NCBI GenBank assembly: GCA_001564275.1
Contig: LKND01000007.1
Span: 1 to 56,897, forward strand
DNA length: 56,897 nucleotides
Reading direction: 5' to 3'
DNA from: Natrialbaceae archaeon Tc-Br11_E2g14
GTDB lineage: Archaea > Halobacteriota > Halobacteria > Halobacteriales > Natrialbaceae
Made by a program: the position numbers and the translations under genes. Positions within the stretch are counted from its first letter, which is position 1. The number at the start of each line of letters is the position of its first letter. The notes beneath the pieces were generated by a model. The model ran no database searches, was not told where the DNA came from, and worked only from the letters and a program-made list of their open reading frames with translations. Of this stretch, positions 41,686 to 50,687 are shown piece by piece.

Positions 41686-42435
41686 TCACCCCGGCGACGC
41701 GCCGTCGGCCACCCGCTGGGCCGCCGACAGGGAGAACGCCCCCTCGTAGAGGGCACTCCCCACGACCACGGCGGCCGCTCCGGCCTCCCGAAGAGTAGCC
41801 ACGTCCTCGAGGCTCGCGACACCACCGCTGGCGATCACCGGCACGTCGGTCGCTGCCACGAGTTCCCGAACGGGGTCGGCCCGGACCCCCTCGAGTTGCC
41901 CCTCGACGTCGACGTTCGTGAACAGAATCGCGCCAGCACCCAGTTCCTCGTATCGGGCTGCCGCCTCGACCGGCGTGATCCCCGCGCTCTCGGTCCAGCC
42001 CTCGACGACCACTTCGCCGTCTTTCGCATCCAGGCTGACGACGACCGAACCGGGGTACTGGTCGCTAATCTCGGCCACGATCTCGGGGCTCTCGACGGCG
42101 GCCGTGCCGAGAATAACCCGATCGAGCCCACGCTCGAGCAACGCGTTCGCCCCCTCGGCCGTTCGAATGCCGCCCCCGAGTTGTGTCGGAACGTCGACCG
42201 TCTCGAGCACGGCATCGATCGCCTCGGCGTTTCGGCGCTCGCCCTCGAACGCACCGTCGAGATCGACGAGGTGGAGACTCCGGGCTCCGGCCTCGATCCA
42301 CCGCGTCGCGGCCTCGACCGGGTCGCCATAGGTCTTCTCCGTCCCCCGTTGCCCTTGCACGAGTTGGACGACCTGCCCGTCCTGCACGTCGACCGCCGGA
42401 ATCACCTCGAACGTCGTCTCCTGGCTCGGTGTCAT
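41686..42435 (-). CDS. hisA: ProFAR isomerase (HisA)
   Basis: HisA opens the aminoaldose of ProFAR to the aminoketose PRFAR, the fourth step of histidine synthesis, on a (beta/alpha)8 barrel. The 249-residue protein shows the first-half phosphate site FEVIPAVDVQDGQVVQLVQG with catalytic Asp, RSLHLVDLDGAFEG, QLGGGIRTAEGANALLERG and GTAAVESPE. The second half has ILFTNVDVEGQLEGV with catalytic Asp and VIASGGVASLEDVATLREAG plus VVVGSALYEG. The ATG at 42435 starts a normal N terminus; the frame open further upstream translates a Gly/Ala-rich repeat-like stretch and is rejected. Confidence 0.94.
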   Translation of the reverse strand: MTPSQETTFEVIPAVDVQDGQVVQLVQGQRGTEKTYGDPVEAATRWIEAGARSLHLVDLDGAFEGERRNAEAIDAVLETVDVPTQLGGGIRTAEGANALLERGLDRVILGTAAVESPEIVAEISDQYPGSVVVSLDAKDGEVVVEGWTESAGITPVEAAARYEELGAGAILFTNVDVEGQLEGVRADPVRELVAATDVPVIASGGVASLEDVATLREAGAAAVVVGSALYEGAFSLSAAQRVADGASPG

Positions 42436-42648
42436 ACTCGAGGAGGCGTTGTCGATGGGCCTAAAGCCGACGGTTGCGGTGCCCGAAATGTCCGCGGTCC
42501 CTGCGATGGGCGCGATGGCCGTGGTGCCCGCGACGGCTGCGGTGGCCGCGGTGGATCGCCACTCGCGACTGCCCCTCACTCCGCGATGGCGTGCCGTCGC
42601 GGCGACGGCGGGCAATGGGTTTAGGTGGTATCCTCGAGAGGGGCCGGT

Positions 42649-43536
42649 ATGGACGGTCGAGGTGAGCTGGTGTCCCGGGTGTACAGGCGCGTTCGACGAC
42701 CGATCCCCCTCGTCGCCGAGTCGGACGTGGACGACCGCGCCCCGCTCGAGGGGGGACTCACTCTCGTCACCGGCGCGGCGAGCGGGATCGGTCGCGCCCT
42801 GGCCCACGAGTTCGCTCGCCACGGACACGACCTCGTGCTCGTCGACGTGGACGAGGCGGGGCTCGAGGCGGTCACCGACGAGATCGACACCCTCGCGGCC
42901 GGGACGGTGAGCCTGCAACTCGCGATCGACCTCACGACCCCCGGTGCCGTCGACGACATCGAGACGGCACTAGCGGAGCTCGAGGCCCCGCTCGAGATCC
43001 TGGTCAACAACGCCGGTGTCCCCGTGTACGGCCCGTTCTCGACCACCGACGGTGGGGCCGAGCGGGAGATGATTCGCCTGAACGTCGAGGCACTGACGCG
43101 ACTCAGCGATGGCCTCCTGGCGGGCATGCTCGAGCGCGAGCGGGGTATCGTCGTCCACACGGCGTCGCTTGCGGGCGTGGTTCCGGTACCGACGGCGGCG
43201 GTCTACAGTGGCACGAAGGCCTACGTCTACTCGTTCTCACTCGCCCTGGCGGCCGAACTCGAGGGAACCGGTATCTCCGTGACCACGCTCTGCCCCGGGG
43301 AGACGGACACGGGGTTCATGAACCGGGGTGGGATGGACGAATCGGCGTTTACGGACGGTTCGGACGCGTTGATGGCTCCCGAGACCGTCGCGCGGGCGGC
43401 TTACGCGGGCGCGATGGCTGGCGAGCGAGTGGTGGTCCCAGGCTGGCGGAACCGACTCCGATACCACCTCGCGAGGGTGTTGCCGACGCGGGTCGCGATG
43501 GCGATCTCGAGGCGGCTCTGGTCGGGCACTCGGTGA
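42649..43536 (+). CDS. Short-chain dehydrogenase/reductase
   Basis: This 295-residue classical SDR has the cofactor motif TLVTGAASGIGRALAHEF (about residues 38-55) with DxD-like VLVDVDEAG after strand 2, which suggests NAD(H). Also visible are ILVNNAGVPVYGPF, the catalytic Ser in HTASLAGVVP, the YxxxK motif in YSGTKAYVYSFS and the PGETDTGF loop. An extra N-terminal 35 residues (MDGRGELVSRVYRRVRRPIP) precede the fold. The substrate is unknown. It is convergent with the brp gene, 10 bp apart. The promoter region upstream is embedded in a repetitive GC-rich sequence (42456-42600). Confidence 0.9.
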   Translation: MDGRGELVSRVYRRVRRPIPLVAESDVDDRAPLEGGLTLVTGAASGIGRALAHEFARHGHDLVLVDVDEAGLEAVTDEIDTLAAGTVSLQLAIDLTTPGAVDDIETALAELEAPLEILVNNAGVPVYGPFSTTDGGAEREMIRLNVEALTRLSDGLLAGMLERERGIVVHTASLAGVVPVPTAAVYSGTKAYVYSFSLALAAELEGTGISVTTLCPGETDTGFMNRGGMDESAFTDGSDALMAPETVARAAYAGAMAGERVVVPGWRNRLRYHLARVLPTRVAMAISRRLWSGTR

Positions 43537-43546
43537 CCTGCGCCGA

Positions 43547-44629
43547 TCACGACCAGACGCCCTCGATCCGATCGAGTATCGACACCACGACCACGTGTGG
43601 CAGCGTCATCACGGCGATGGCGATCAGGTACAGCCCCAGCGTCTCCTCGAGGCTGCCCGGTGCCCGCGGGAGTGCGAGGGCGAGCAACCCGATCACGGCC
43701 ACGCCCCCAAGCGTCAGCGGTGCCGCGTCCCGGGCGAACCGCCGCCAGGCACCGCGGCCGTGGCCGCTCTCGAGCGCCCCGCGGGTGATCGGGTCGAGCA
43801 GCATCGTCCGGAGGACGTGGCGCAAGGAGTGCCAGAAACAGAAGTAGATGCCGATGGCGAGAATTGGTGGCACGAGCACGAAGTAGGCCACGAGGCCGAC
43901 TGTCTCGCCGGCGTCGACGAGCCACGACCCTCGATCGCCGCCCGCACGAACGAACCCCAGCGCCAGGGTGACGAGTATCACCGTTCCGAGGCCAACGGCG
44001 ACCGCGAGTCGGCCACCCGTGGTGAACGCCGGCTCGAGCGTCGCCATGGCGTCCGGGTCGACCAGGCCGACGATCGCCGCGGCGACGCGCTCGTACTCGG
44101 CGGGATAGGCCACGAGTGGGACGAGCATCGGGATTGCCCCACGAACGGCGAGGGTGCCCAGGCGATTCAGGCCGCCCTCGAGGTGGGTCGCTCCCTCGAT
44201 GACGCGAAGGGCGTAGACGTCCCCCTGTCCCCAGTGCAGGGCGGTCACGAGGATGAACCCCGCGAAGGCCAACGCCGGGGCGAGGAGCCAGACCACGGTG
44301 TAGGCGCCACCGACTATCAGGTACAGGAGGCCAACGGCGAGCATCGACCGGAGGTTGGGGCGTTCACCGTGGGCTCTGGGGATGACGAGGTGATCGACCG
44401 CGCCGTGTGGGAGCCCCAGGACGACGACGCTGATCGCAAACGGCAGGAACTGGAGCCACGTCGGGAGCGCCAGTAACACGGTGAGCGTCGAGAGCAGGAC
44501 GCCGGCGAGGACGGTCGTGATGGCTCCCTGTCTGGCCCAGCGTCGGGTTCGATTCCGTGCGGTCACGGAGATAGCTGTGGCCACGCCACGGTGGTGTGAC
44601 TCCCGATCCCCTGGCAGGTCAGCGGCCAT
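43547..44629 (-). CDS. brp: Beta-carotene 15,15'-dioxygenase, Brp/Blh family
   Basis: Brp/Blh cleaves beta-carotene centrally into two retinals, the chromophore of rhodopsins. The 360-residue membrane protein has about nine to ten transmembrane segments and the family histidines in LPHGAVDHLVIPRAHGERP, ALHWGQGDVYAL, FCFWHSLRHVLRTM and TLPHVVVV. The N-terminal 30 residues are hydrophilic. It overlaps the crtY stop by 11 bp, so the two are in one transcript, and halorhodopsin lies just upstream in the same direction. This gives the window a two-enzyme route from lycopene to retinal next to the apoprotein. Confidence 0.92.
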   Translation of the reverse strand: MAADLPGDRESHHRGVATAISVTARNRTRRWARQGAITTVLAGVLLSTLTVLLALPTWLQFLPFAISVVVLGLPHGAVDHLVIPRAHGERPNLRSMLAVGLLYLIVGGAYTVVWLLAPALAFAGFILVTALHWGQGDVYALRVIEGATHLEGGLNRLGTLAVRGAIPMLVPLVAYPAEYERVAAAIVGLVDPDAMATLEPAFTTGGRLAVAVGLGTVILVTLALGFVRAGGDRGSWLVDAGETVGLVAYFVLVPPILAIGIYFCFWHSLRHVLRTMLLDPITRGALESGHGRGAWRRFARDAAPLTLGGVAVIGLLALALPRAPGSLEETLGLYLIAIAVMTLPHVVVVSILDRIEGVWS

Positions 44630-45398
44630 CGGGGTCGGGTGACCGGTCGATCACCGCCGCCAGGCTCGGCACCTCGTGAGCCCGGTCGAGGAGCCACAGG
44701 TAGAGGACGATCCCCTGAACGAGGAAGATGTTCGTCACGAGGAAAAACAGCGCCTCCTCGAGGGGGAGTCCGAACAGGCCGATGCCGACGGTCTTGGTGT
44801 CCGATATGACCCAGACACCGAGACTGATCGCGAACCAGTCGACGGCCCAGAGGTACAGCGTCGGCACGCCGACGGCGACGAGCCAGTGGCGTCGCAGCTG
44901 CCAGAGGTACGTGAGCCCGAAGCTCCACTGGATCGCGAGGATCGGTCCGGCCCATGCCAGGAGCCACCCCAGGTAGTACGTCGAGGTTCCCCGCGTCAGG
45001 TACCAGCCGACCGCCCCGATGGCGAGGCCAGCCAGCCCACCGACGAGTCGGTGATGGCGCGGGATCCGGAGCGACAGATCGTCGATGCGGGGTATCTGGA
45101 ACAGCCAGAACGCCGTCAGTATCGGCTGCAGGATGAAAAACAGGTACTCCTCGATTGGCGTGTACCAGATCCTGGCGATCACTGCGCCCTCACCGTACCA
45201 CCAGACGTCAGCGGGGATGAGGTGGTTCGTCCACGGCGTGGTGTAGACCACGGCGAGAACGATCATGATGGCCAGCCCCGAGAGGGGTCTGGGGCCCCAC
45301 CACGTACGCTCACGGGTGTACGCCAGCCACCCGAGGACGAGGATGGGTGGGACGATGAACAGCAGATGCACCTGCAAGTACGTGAGCGGTGGGGTCAT
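44619..45398 (-). CDS. crtY: Lycopene cyclase (CrtY-type, heterodimer-family fusion)
   Basis: This 259-residue protein with about seven transmembrane segments is built from two copies of the CrtYc/CrtYd lycopene cyclase domain. The repeats show as TYLQVHLLFIVPPILVLGW versus QWSFGLTYLWQLRRHW, and as the PxEE motifs YTPIEEYLFF and GLPLEEALFFLVTN. It cyclises both ends of lycopene to give beta-carotene, the precursor of retinal. It overlaps brp by 11 bp. The start at 45398 (MTPPLTYLQVH) is the standard family start. The 327 bp upstream holds a possible minus-strand TATA box near 45460-45474. Confidence 0.92.
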   Translation of the reverse strand: MTPPLTYLQVHLLFIVPPILVLGWLAYTRERTWWGPRPLSGLAIMIVLAVVYTTPWTNHLIPADVWWYGEGAVIARIWYTPIEEYLFFILQPILTAFWLFQIPRIDDLSLRIPRHHRLVGGLAGLAIGAVGWYLTRGTSTYYLGWLLAWAGPILAIQWSFGLTYLWQLRRHWLVAVGVPTLYLWAVDWFAISLGVWVISDTKTVGIGLFGLPLEEALFFLVTNIFLVQGIVLYLWLLDRAHEVPSLAAVIDRSPDPDGR

Positions 45399-45725
45399 TG
45401 GGTCAGTGGTGTGTCAGGGTTTCGGTAGGGTGGTTCGTAGACGTGCAGGTACGACGTTTGGGTACTTATCGAACGCATTCGGGCCAGGGCCCGCACGAGG
45501 CAGCGCCCAGCCCGTATTTGCAACCGCTTACGCCACACGCAAGCCGCCAGCCGATGCGTCCCGCGGTCGCCTGCTCGGCATCGTTCGAACGGTCAGCGAC
45601 CGATCGAGGTAGCGGCTGATGAGTGTTCGGTGTCGAACGTCTCGGTATCGGCGACCTCGTGGCCGCGTCCCGGTGATCACCGTGTCAGGTTGGTGATCCA
45701 CCGGTTGCAATGACACCAGTTGCTC
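45399..45725. other. Intergenic between crtY and halorhodopsin
   Basis: No credible gene is seen in this 327-bp gap. It probably contains the halorhodopsin 3' end signal and the crtY promoter (minus-strand box GTTCGATAAGTACCC at 45460-45474). Short palindromic stretches such as GGTGATCACC (45672-45681) occur. Confidence 0.45.
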
Positions 45726-46595
45726 TCAGTCGTCAGCCGGCGTGAACCCGGGGAGGCTCGAGCCGTAGTCCGCGCCGCCGGTGATCGCGTCGGGTTCCTC
45801 GACCACGTAGAACATCGCGACGAAGGTCACGATGTACTTGGTAATGATGTCGAGGACGCTGTAGCCCCACGAGGTGATAGCCACGTCGAGGACGGCGAAC
45901 CCTTCAACACCGAGTGCCCAGAGGATCGGGTAACCGAACCAGCCGACCACGGTGAGCAGCTTCAGCGTACTGAAGAGGTCTCCAGTTCCTGTCTGTTGTG
46001 CCTCGGCCGTCCAGTCGACGAGGATGACGTAGACGATCACGAGGAAGAAGATCGAACTGATCACGAACCACCACCAGCGCATGACCAGGCTCGAGGTGGT
46101 CAGCGCGGCCGCCAGGCCGGTGACACACATTGCGATGGTGAACGCGACGGTGGTGAGGATCTTCGTCCAGTTCGAGCCAGCGATCATTCCCAGTGCGATG
46201 AGGATGAACGGCGTCGAGAACGTCCAGGTGAGGTAGCGGCCCCACATTGTCAGGACGCCGTCTTCACCGCCCGTGGTGGTCCCTTCGGCGGGGTGTCCAC
46301 TGGGCATCTCGATGACACTCAACGTTAGCCCCGACGTGAGCCCCGTATAGCTCGAGATCGAGACCACCGAAATGAGCATCAGCGAGATGGCGATCATCGT
46401 CGCTCGGGGGTCGGTCAGGTTCCGCCCGAGGTAGGCGATCCCTAGGATGGTGACGCCCGCGAGGGCGATGTTCAGTACGAACGAGAGTGCGAGTACGGTG
46501 TCGTCGAACACGTACTCGAAGAGCTCAGCCTGTGTGAGCCCGTTCTCGAGGGCGATTCGTTGTATGCCGAACGCAAGGGCATTTGCTGGTGACAT
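45726..46595 (-). CDS. hop: Halorhodopsin, light-driven chloride pump
   Basis: This 289-residue seven-helix retinal protein is very similar to Natronomonas halorhodopsin as I remember it. Helix C reads MWGRYLTWTFSTPFILIALG: the residues equivalent to bacteriorhodopsin Asp85, Thr89 and Asp96 are Thr123, Ser127 and Ala134 (the TSA motif of chloride pumps). The B-C loop has EMPSGHPAEG, as in halorhodopsins. The retinal Lys is in LDIITKYIVTF (helix G). It pumps chloride inward in light. The ATG at 46595 matches the family length and has a TATA-like TTTAAG about 30 bp upstream; in-frame ATG codons at 46616 and 46640 are alternatives. crtY and brp follow on the same strand. Confidence 0.95.
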   Translation of the reverse strand: MSPANALAFGIQRIALENGLTQAELFEYVFDDTVLALSFVLNIALAGVTILGIAYLGRNLTDPRATMIAISLMLISVVSISSYTGLTSGLTLSVIEMPSGHPAEGTTTGGEDGVLTMWGRYLTWTFSTPFILIALGMIAGSNWTKILTTVAFTIAMCVTGLAAALTTSSLVMRWWWFVISSIFFLVIVYVILVDWTAEAQQTGTGDLFSTLKLLTVVGWFGYPILWALGVEGFAVLDVAITSWGYSVLDIITKYIVTFVAMFYVVEEPDAITGGADYGSSLPGFTPADD

Positions 46596-46715
46596 GCCTA
46601 ACTGGATAGTATGCATAGATTGACTTAAAGGGTTGTCCATACAGGTATGGTCGATTGGCCCATAGGGGGCCTAAATCGGTGATTTATTCCGGATCTTCCC
46701 CTCTCGGATACGGTG

Positions 46716-46919
46716 TTATGTCGTTCCAGGGTCGCGGTTCGCGAGCATGACGACGAGCGCCCCACCCCCCAGGACCCAGACCACGCCCAGGCCCAACAAG
46801 ACGGCGTTTGCGGTGACGGCTCCCGTGACGGCGATCGTGGCTCCGAACAACCCCATCGCGACGAGCATCAGTCGATAGAATCGCTCCTGTTCGACGAACC
46901 AGTAAATGTACTCCTCCAT
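46716..46919 (-). CDS. Small two-helix membrane protein
   Basis: This 67-residue protein has a charged aromatic N terminus (MEEYIYWFVEQERFYRLML) followed by two hydrophobic segments (VAMGLFGATIAVTGAVTA and LLGLGVVWVLGGGALVVMLA) and a short end. I do not recognise a family. It lies 28 bp downstream of the 208-residue membrane protein and 120 bp upstream of halorhodopsin on the same strand, so it may belong to that unit. The ATG at 46919 is preferred to the upstream start at 46982, which would overlap the neighbouring gene. Confidence 0.65.
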   Translation of the reverse strand: MEEYIYWFVEQERFYRLMLVAMGLFGATIAVTGAVTANAVLLGLGVVWVLGGGALVVMLANRDPGTT

Positions 46920-46947
46920 GGGCGACGATTGGCCGGGGTCGTCGTAG

Positions 46948-47574
46948 TTATTGCGCCTCGGGGCTGCCCTGTCTCGCAGCAACCGTCCCGCAGACCTGCC
47001 ACCAGAAACTCGTCAGGAGGGCGGCCAATACGACTCCGATCATCGAGGTGTACCGGACATCGACGGCAGCCACGCCCGACCCTGTCATATAAATCCGAAC
47101 GCCCTGGGTGTACAGTTCCACGACGAGCGCCGGAGCGAGCAACCCCAGTACGGACAGCACTACGCCGATCCAGACGAACGAGATGCCGGGTGAGATCGCA
47201 AGCACGGTGGCCGCGTCCTCGATCCACAGGAGGCGCTTTGCCTCCTCGAGGGTCAGCGGTCTGGTCGCCACCACGTACTGCAGTCGGACGAGAGAGAGGC
47301 CAACAATGAACGTCACGAGCGCGCCCGCGAGCGCGATGAGGGCGAAGGCCGGCTCGAGTGCGCCAGCGGCCACGGCCTCACCCTCGAGCGACTGGATCAG
47401 ATCGCGACGTGCGTGCGTTGCGGGGGCGACGAGCGCCGTCACGAGGAGGGTGAGGATACAGGCCCGAACTCGCCAGGAAAGTGATATCGGAAAGAGCTGA
47501 CGGGTCGAGAGTCTCGCGCGCTCGTAGGTATCTCCGGAGAGCACTGTGTCGCGGATGTCACGGTCGCCAGCCAT
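46948..47574 (-). CDS. Membrane protein of unknown function
   Basis: This 208-residue protein has four transmembrane segments: ACILTLLVTALVAPA, ALEPAFALIALAGALVTFIVGL, ISFVWIGVVLSVLGLLAPALVV and TSMIGVVLAALLTSFWW. A cytoplasmic-looking loop (ATRPLTLEEAKRLLWIEDAA) lies between them, and the N terminus is hydrophilic (MAGDRDIRDTVLSGDTYERA). I do not recognise the family. The ATG at 47574 is chosen because the frame upstream, open as far as 49845, is merely the antisense of the permease gene. It is divergent from the permease (157 bp between starts) and sits upstream of the small protein and halorhodopsin. Confidence 0.7.
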   Translation of the reverse strand: MAGDRDIRDTVLSGDTYERARLSTRQLFPISLSWRVRACILTLLVTALVAPATHARRDLIQSLEGEAVAAGALEPAFALIALAGALVTFIVGLSLVRLQYVVATRPLTLEEAKRLLWIEDAATVLAISPGISFVWIGVVLSVLGLLAPALVVELYTQGVRIYMTGSGVAAVDVRYTSMIGVVLAALLTSFWWQVCGTVAARQGSPEAQ

Positions 47575-47730
47575 CGGTCGACCAACGTACGACGCTGATC
47601 GGCATAAAGAATGCGGGAGGTACTGTCGGCCGCCAATCACTCCACACCGGTCACCCCGCACTGTTAGGCCTAAGGGTCTAACATCGTCGACCCTTACGAC
47701 CGATCGATACGGACCATCGACGTCCGATCG

Positions 47731-50112
47731 GTGTGTGACTCTGTGCCAACTGGACTCAAACGTGACCTTGGATTGTTTTCGACGACGGCCCTCGCTGTCG
47801 GGGCGATGGTCGGCAGCGGCATTTTCATCCTGCCGGCGATCGCCTACGACTCCGCGGGCCCGGCAGCCGTCCTCGCCTTCTTCATAGCTGGCCTCCTCGT
47901 CTTGCCGGCTGCGATCAGTGCTGCTGAGATGGCGACGGCGATGCCCGAAGACGGCGGGGCTTACATCTACGTCGAGCGTGGGATGGGGCCGGTGCTGGGA
48001 ACGATCGCCGGTATCGGGACCTGGCTCATGCTCTCGCTCAAGAGTTCGCTCGCGCTCGTCGGAGGGGTTCCCTACCTCGTGGTGTTGGCGCCCGAACTCG
48101 CCGACTGGATCGTTCCGTTCGCCATCGGCCTGGCCATCTTCTTCACCACCGTGAACATCGTGAGCGCCGAGGGATCCGGCCGCATGCAGTTTCTCATCGT
48201 CGGGGTCATGTTGCTCGTGATGGCCCTGTTCGTCGGTGGCGGCCTCTCGAGTTCGACCTTCAGCGGGGCCCAGACGGCAGGGAGTTTCGATCCCACGAGC
48301 GATGGCTTGCTGGCGGCGATCGGCGTTGTCTTCGTCTCCTACGCTGGGGTCACGAAGGTGACCGCCGTCGCCGAGGAGGTCGAGAACCCCGGGCGGAACC
48401 TCCCGCTGGCGATGGTCGGCTCCCTGCTTTTCACTACCGCCCTCTACGTCGCCGTCGTCTGGGTCGCCATCGGCGTTGCCGACCTCGAGCCGGGTGCGGG
48501 CTTCGTTCCCGAGGCAGGCGAGGACACCGCCCCGATCGCCGCCGCGGCCGACGTCGTCTTCGGCCAGGCCGGCGTGATCGCCATCGTCCTCGCAGCGCTG
48601 CTCGCGCTGGCGTCGACGGCCAACGCTGGACTCCTGGCTGCCTCGCGGTTCCCCTTTGCGATGGCCCGCGATGGACTGGTGCCCGCGAGCCTCGAGGACG
48701 TCAGCGAGCGGTTCGCGACGCCAGTCAACGCCATTGCACTCACCGGCGCGGTAATGGTTGTGCTCGTGTCGGTCTTTCCCGTCCAGCGAATCGCGCAGTT
48801 CGGCAGTGCGTTCCAGATCCTGGTCTTCATCCTGCTCAACATCGCCATCATCGGCTTCCGTGAGGGAGCTATCGAGGAGTACCACCCCGAATTCATCGCG
48901 CCGTGGTACCCATGGCTCCAGTTGATCGGTATCGGTGGAGGACTGCTGGTCCTGACGCAGATGGGACTCGTGCCCTTCCTCGGTTCGCTGGTGATCGTCG
49001 CGGGCTCGCTCGCCTGGTACGCTCTCTACGTTCGGCCGCGGGTCGACCGCGAGGGTGCGGCCCGAACCGGTGTCCGTCAGAGCGTCAGTGAGGCCGCCCT
49101 CGAGCGCACGCGCGAACTGTTCTCGGCGGGACGGCGGCAGGAAGTCCTCGTCTCGCTGACGCCCTCGACGAGCGAGTCGGCACGGGCGGACCTCCTCCGC
49201 ATCGCCAGCGACCTCACCCAGCTCGGCGGTGGCTCGGTGACGGTGGCTCGCTTCACCGAGCGGCCCCACCGAGCGTTCACTGACAGCGGGCCGACGGTCA
49301 CTGACGCTGAGCGGCCGGCCTGGCTCGAGACGGCCTCGAGTGCTCCGTGGGCCACCGGAAGCGCACGGCCAGTGACCGATCGAGGGGCCAGCGGGGAGGC
49401 AGACGATCCATCCGGCGACCACGATGGGGATGGCTCCCTCCGGACGAGTGGTGGACAACTCACCGACACACCAGCACAGACTCAGATTACCTACCGGGAA
49501 ATCACGAGCGAGTCGACGCCCGAAGCCATCGTCGAATACGCCTCCTACGAGGGCCAAGACTTGATCGTTCTCGAACGCCGACGCGAGGAGTTGAACGATC
49601 GGTTGCCCACCGGCATCACGAGTTACGTGCTTCGACACGCACACTGTGGTGTCGTTCTCGTCGAGGATCGCGGCTTCGAGGGCGCAGACGAAATTGCTGT
49701 CGTGGCCACGCGTGGGGCGTACGACCCGTTGAAATTGCTCGTCGCCGACGCGATCGCTGAGGAAACGGGGGCTGAACTGAGTCTCCTCCAGGCGGTGCCT
49801 GCCGACGTCACCGATGCCCGGCGGGCCACGATCGAGGAGTACCACGCCGAATTGACTCGGCTCCTGACGGTGCCAGTCAACTCACGAATCATCGAGACGG
49901 ATGATCGAGTGGCAGGGCTGGTTCGCTTCGCGGAGTCGGCTGACCTGGTGGTGACCGGAACCGAAAACCGGGGGCTGAGTGGAGTTCTCCTCGGCCGTCC
50001 CGGTGATCGCCTCGTCGATGCCGTCGACGTCACCGCGATCATGGTTCAGCCGGCCGACCAGCAACGCCCGGGACTCGTCCAGCGGCTCGTGCTCGAGCGC
50101 CTGTTCGGGTGA
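47731..50112 (+). CDS. APC-family amino acid permease fused to UspA domains
   Basis: This 793-residue protein has a transporter half (about 1-435) with twelve transmembrane segments. It carries the APC signatures AVGAMVGSGIFILPA and EMATAMPEDGGAYIYVERGMG in helices 1 and 2-3, and YAGVTKVTAVAEEVENPGRNLPLA. Two UspA-like domains follow (about 450-615 and 655-790; the second with EIAVVATRGAYDPLKLLVAD and DLVVTGTENRGLSGVLLG, an ATP-binding-type loop). A disordered linker (DRGASGEADDPSGDHDGDG) separates them. The fusion suggests uptake controlled by a nucleotide-binding stress sensor. The GTG at 47731 is taken as start; the GTG at 47743 is possible. Confidence 0.9.
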   Translation: MCDSVPTGLKRDLGLFSTTALAVGAMVGSGIFILPAIAYDSAGPAAVLAFFIAGLLVLPAAISAAEMATAMPEDGGAYIYVERGMGPVLGTIAGIGTWLMLSLKSSLALVGGVPYLVVLAPELADWIVPFAIGLAIFFTTVNIVSAEGSGRMQFLIVGVMLLVMALFVGGGLSSSTFSGAQTAGSFDPTSDGLLAAIGVVFVSYAGVTKVTAVAEEVENPGRNLPLAMVGSLLFTTALYVAVVWVAIGVADLEPGAGFVPEAGEDTAPIAAAADVVFGQAGVIAIVLAALLALASTANAGLLAASRFPFAMARDGLVPASLEDVSERFATPVNAIALTGAVMVVLVSVFPVQRIAQFGSAFQILVFILLNIAIIGFREGAIEEYHPEFIAPWYPWLQLIGIGGGLLVLTQMGLVPFLGSLVIVAGSLAWYALYVRPRVDREGAARTGVRQSVSEAALERTRELFSAGRRQEVLVSLTPSTSESARADLLRIASDLTQLGGGSVTVARFTERPHRAFTDSGPTVTDAERPAWLETASSAPWATGSARPVTDRGASGEADDPSGDHDGDGSLRTSGGQLTDTPAQTQITYREITSESTPEAIVEYASYEGQDLIVLERRREELNDRLPTGITSYVLRHAHCGVVLVEDRGFEGADEIAVVATRGAYDPLKLLVADAIAEETGAELSLLQAVPADVTDARRATIEEYHAELTRLLTVPVNSRIIETDDRVAGLVRFAESADLVVTGTENRGLSGVLLGRPGDRLVDAVDVTAIMVQPADQQRPGLVQRLVLERLFG

Positions 50113-50687
50113 ACGAGCCACCACCCATGGATCTCGATTCGGTTCTCACGGTCTGTGTGTATCGATGGGGATCGCTGAGCAACCGGACCGTTCTCACCCC
50201 CTGAACCCGCAGGCATTGTTCCAGCTCTAACTCGCACCGTTCAATCAACAATTTCATCGCTCCTACCGATGGGTGAGAGGTGAGCGAAGCGGCCATCCGT
50301 TACAGCACTTACCAGGCCACCGCCCTCGATGCAGCCTTCGCGTTTGTCGACGTCCTGCCCCCCAGAGGGAGTAGATCGGCGGTAAACTCATCAATCACGT
50401 AACTTAAACGGCTGTCGAAGAGGGTGAGCGGATCCTCGAGTCGACCATCGAACTGATGGAAACCCAGGATTACCCCCACGGGTGAAGGGCTCTTTCTCGC
50501 GTGACCGATCAAAAGCAGGGGTACAACGTGACTATGCTTAAGTGAGAGACCGGATTACGTCACGGAAACTATACGTACGATACCGCGTCTGCCGGGGGGA
50601 CAGTCACGGACCGGGAACGGGTACCGGAGCGACGAACACCGGCTGCCCGAGACGGTCCGGACCGAATCGCCAAACAAGGGGGGGACG
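50113..50687. other. Long gap with possible degraded coding fragments
   Basis: There is no intact gene in 575 bp. Two short stretches read like protein: codons from 50279 (a GTG) give SEAAIRYSTYQATALDAAFAF, open for about 40 codons; and codons around 50410-50486 give AVEEGERILESTIELMETQD, ending at a TGA. They are in different frames with stops between them, so they may be remnants of a decayed gene. The right end is A/T-rich, with a TATA-like AACTATACG (50567-50575) about 110 bp before the signal peptidase start. Confidence 0.35.

Noticed and set aside
42436-42648. Extension of HisA into the upstream Gly/Ala-rich stretch
   Set aside because: The translated text is repetitive (AVAGTTAIAPIAGTA-like) and HisA homologues start at the equivalent of 42435.
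47575-49845. Minus-strand frame open for hundreds of codons upstream of the 208-residue membrane protein
   Set aside because: It is exactly antisense to the APC permease-UspA gene, and its translation is Arg/Glu/Asp/Gly-rich low complexity. Only the last 208 residues (46948-47574) look real.
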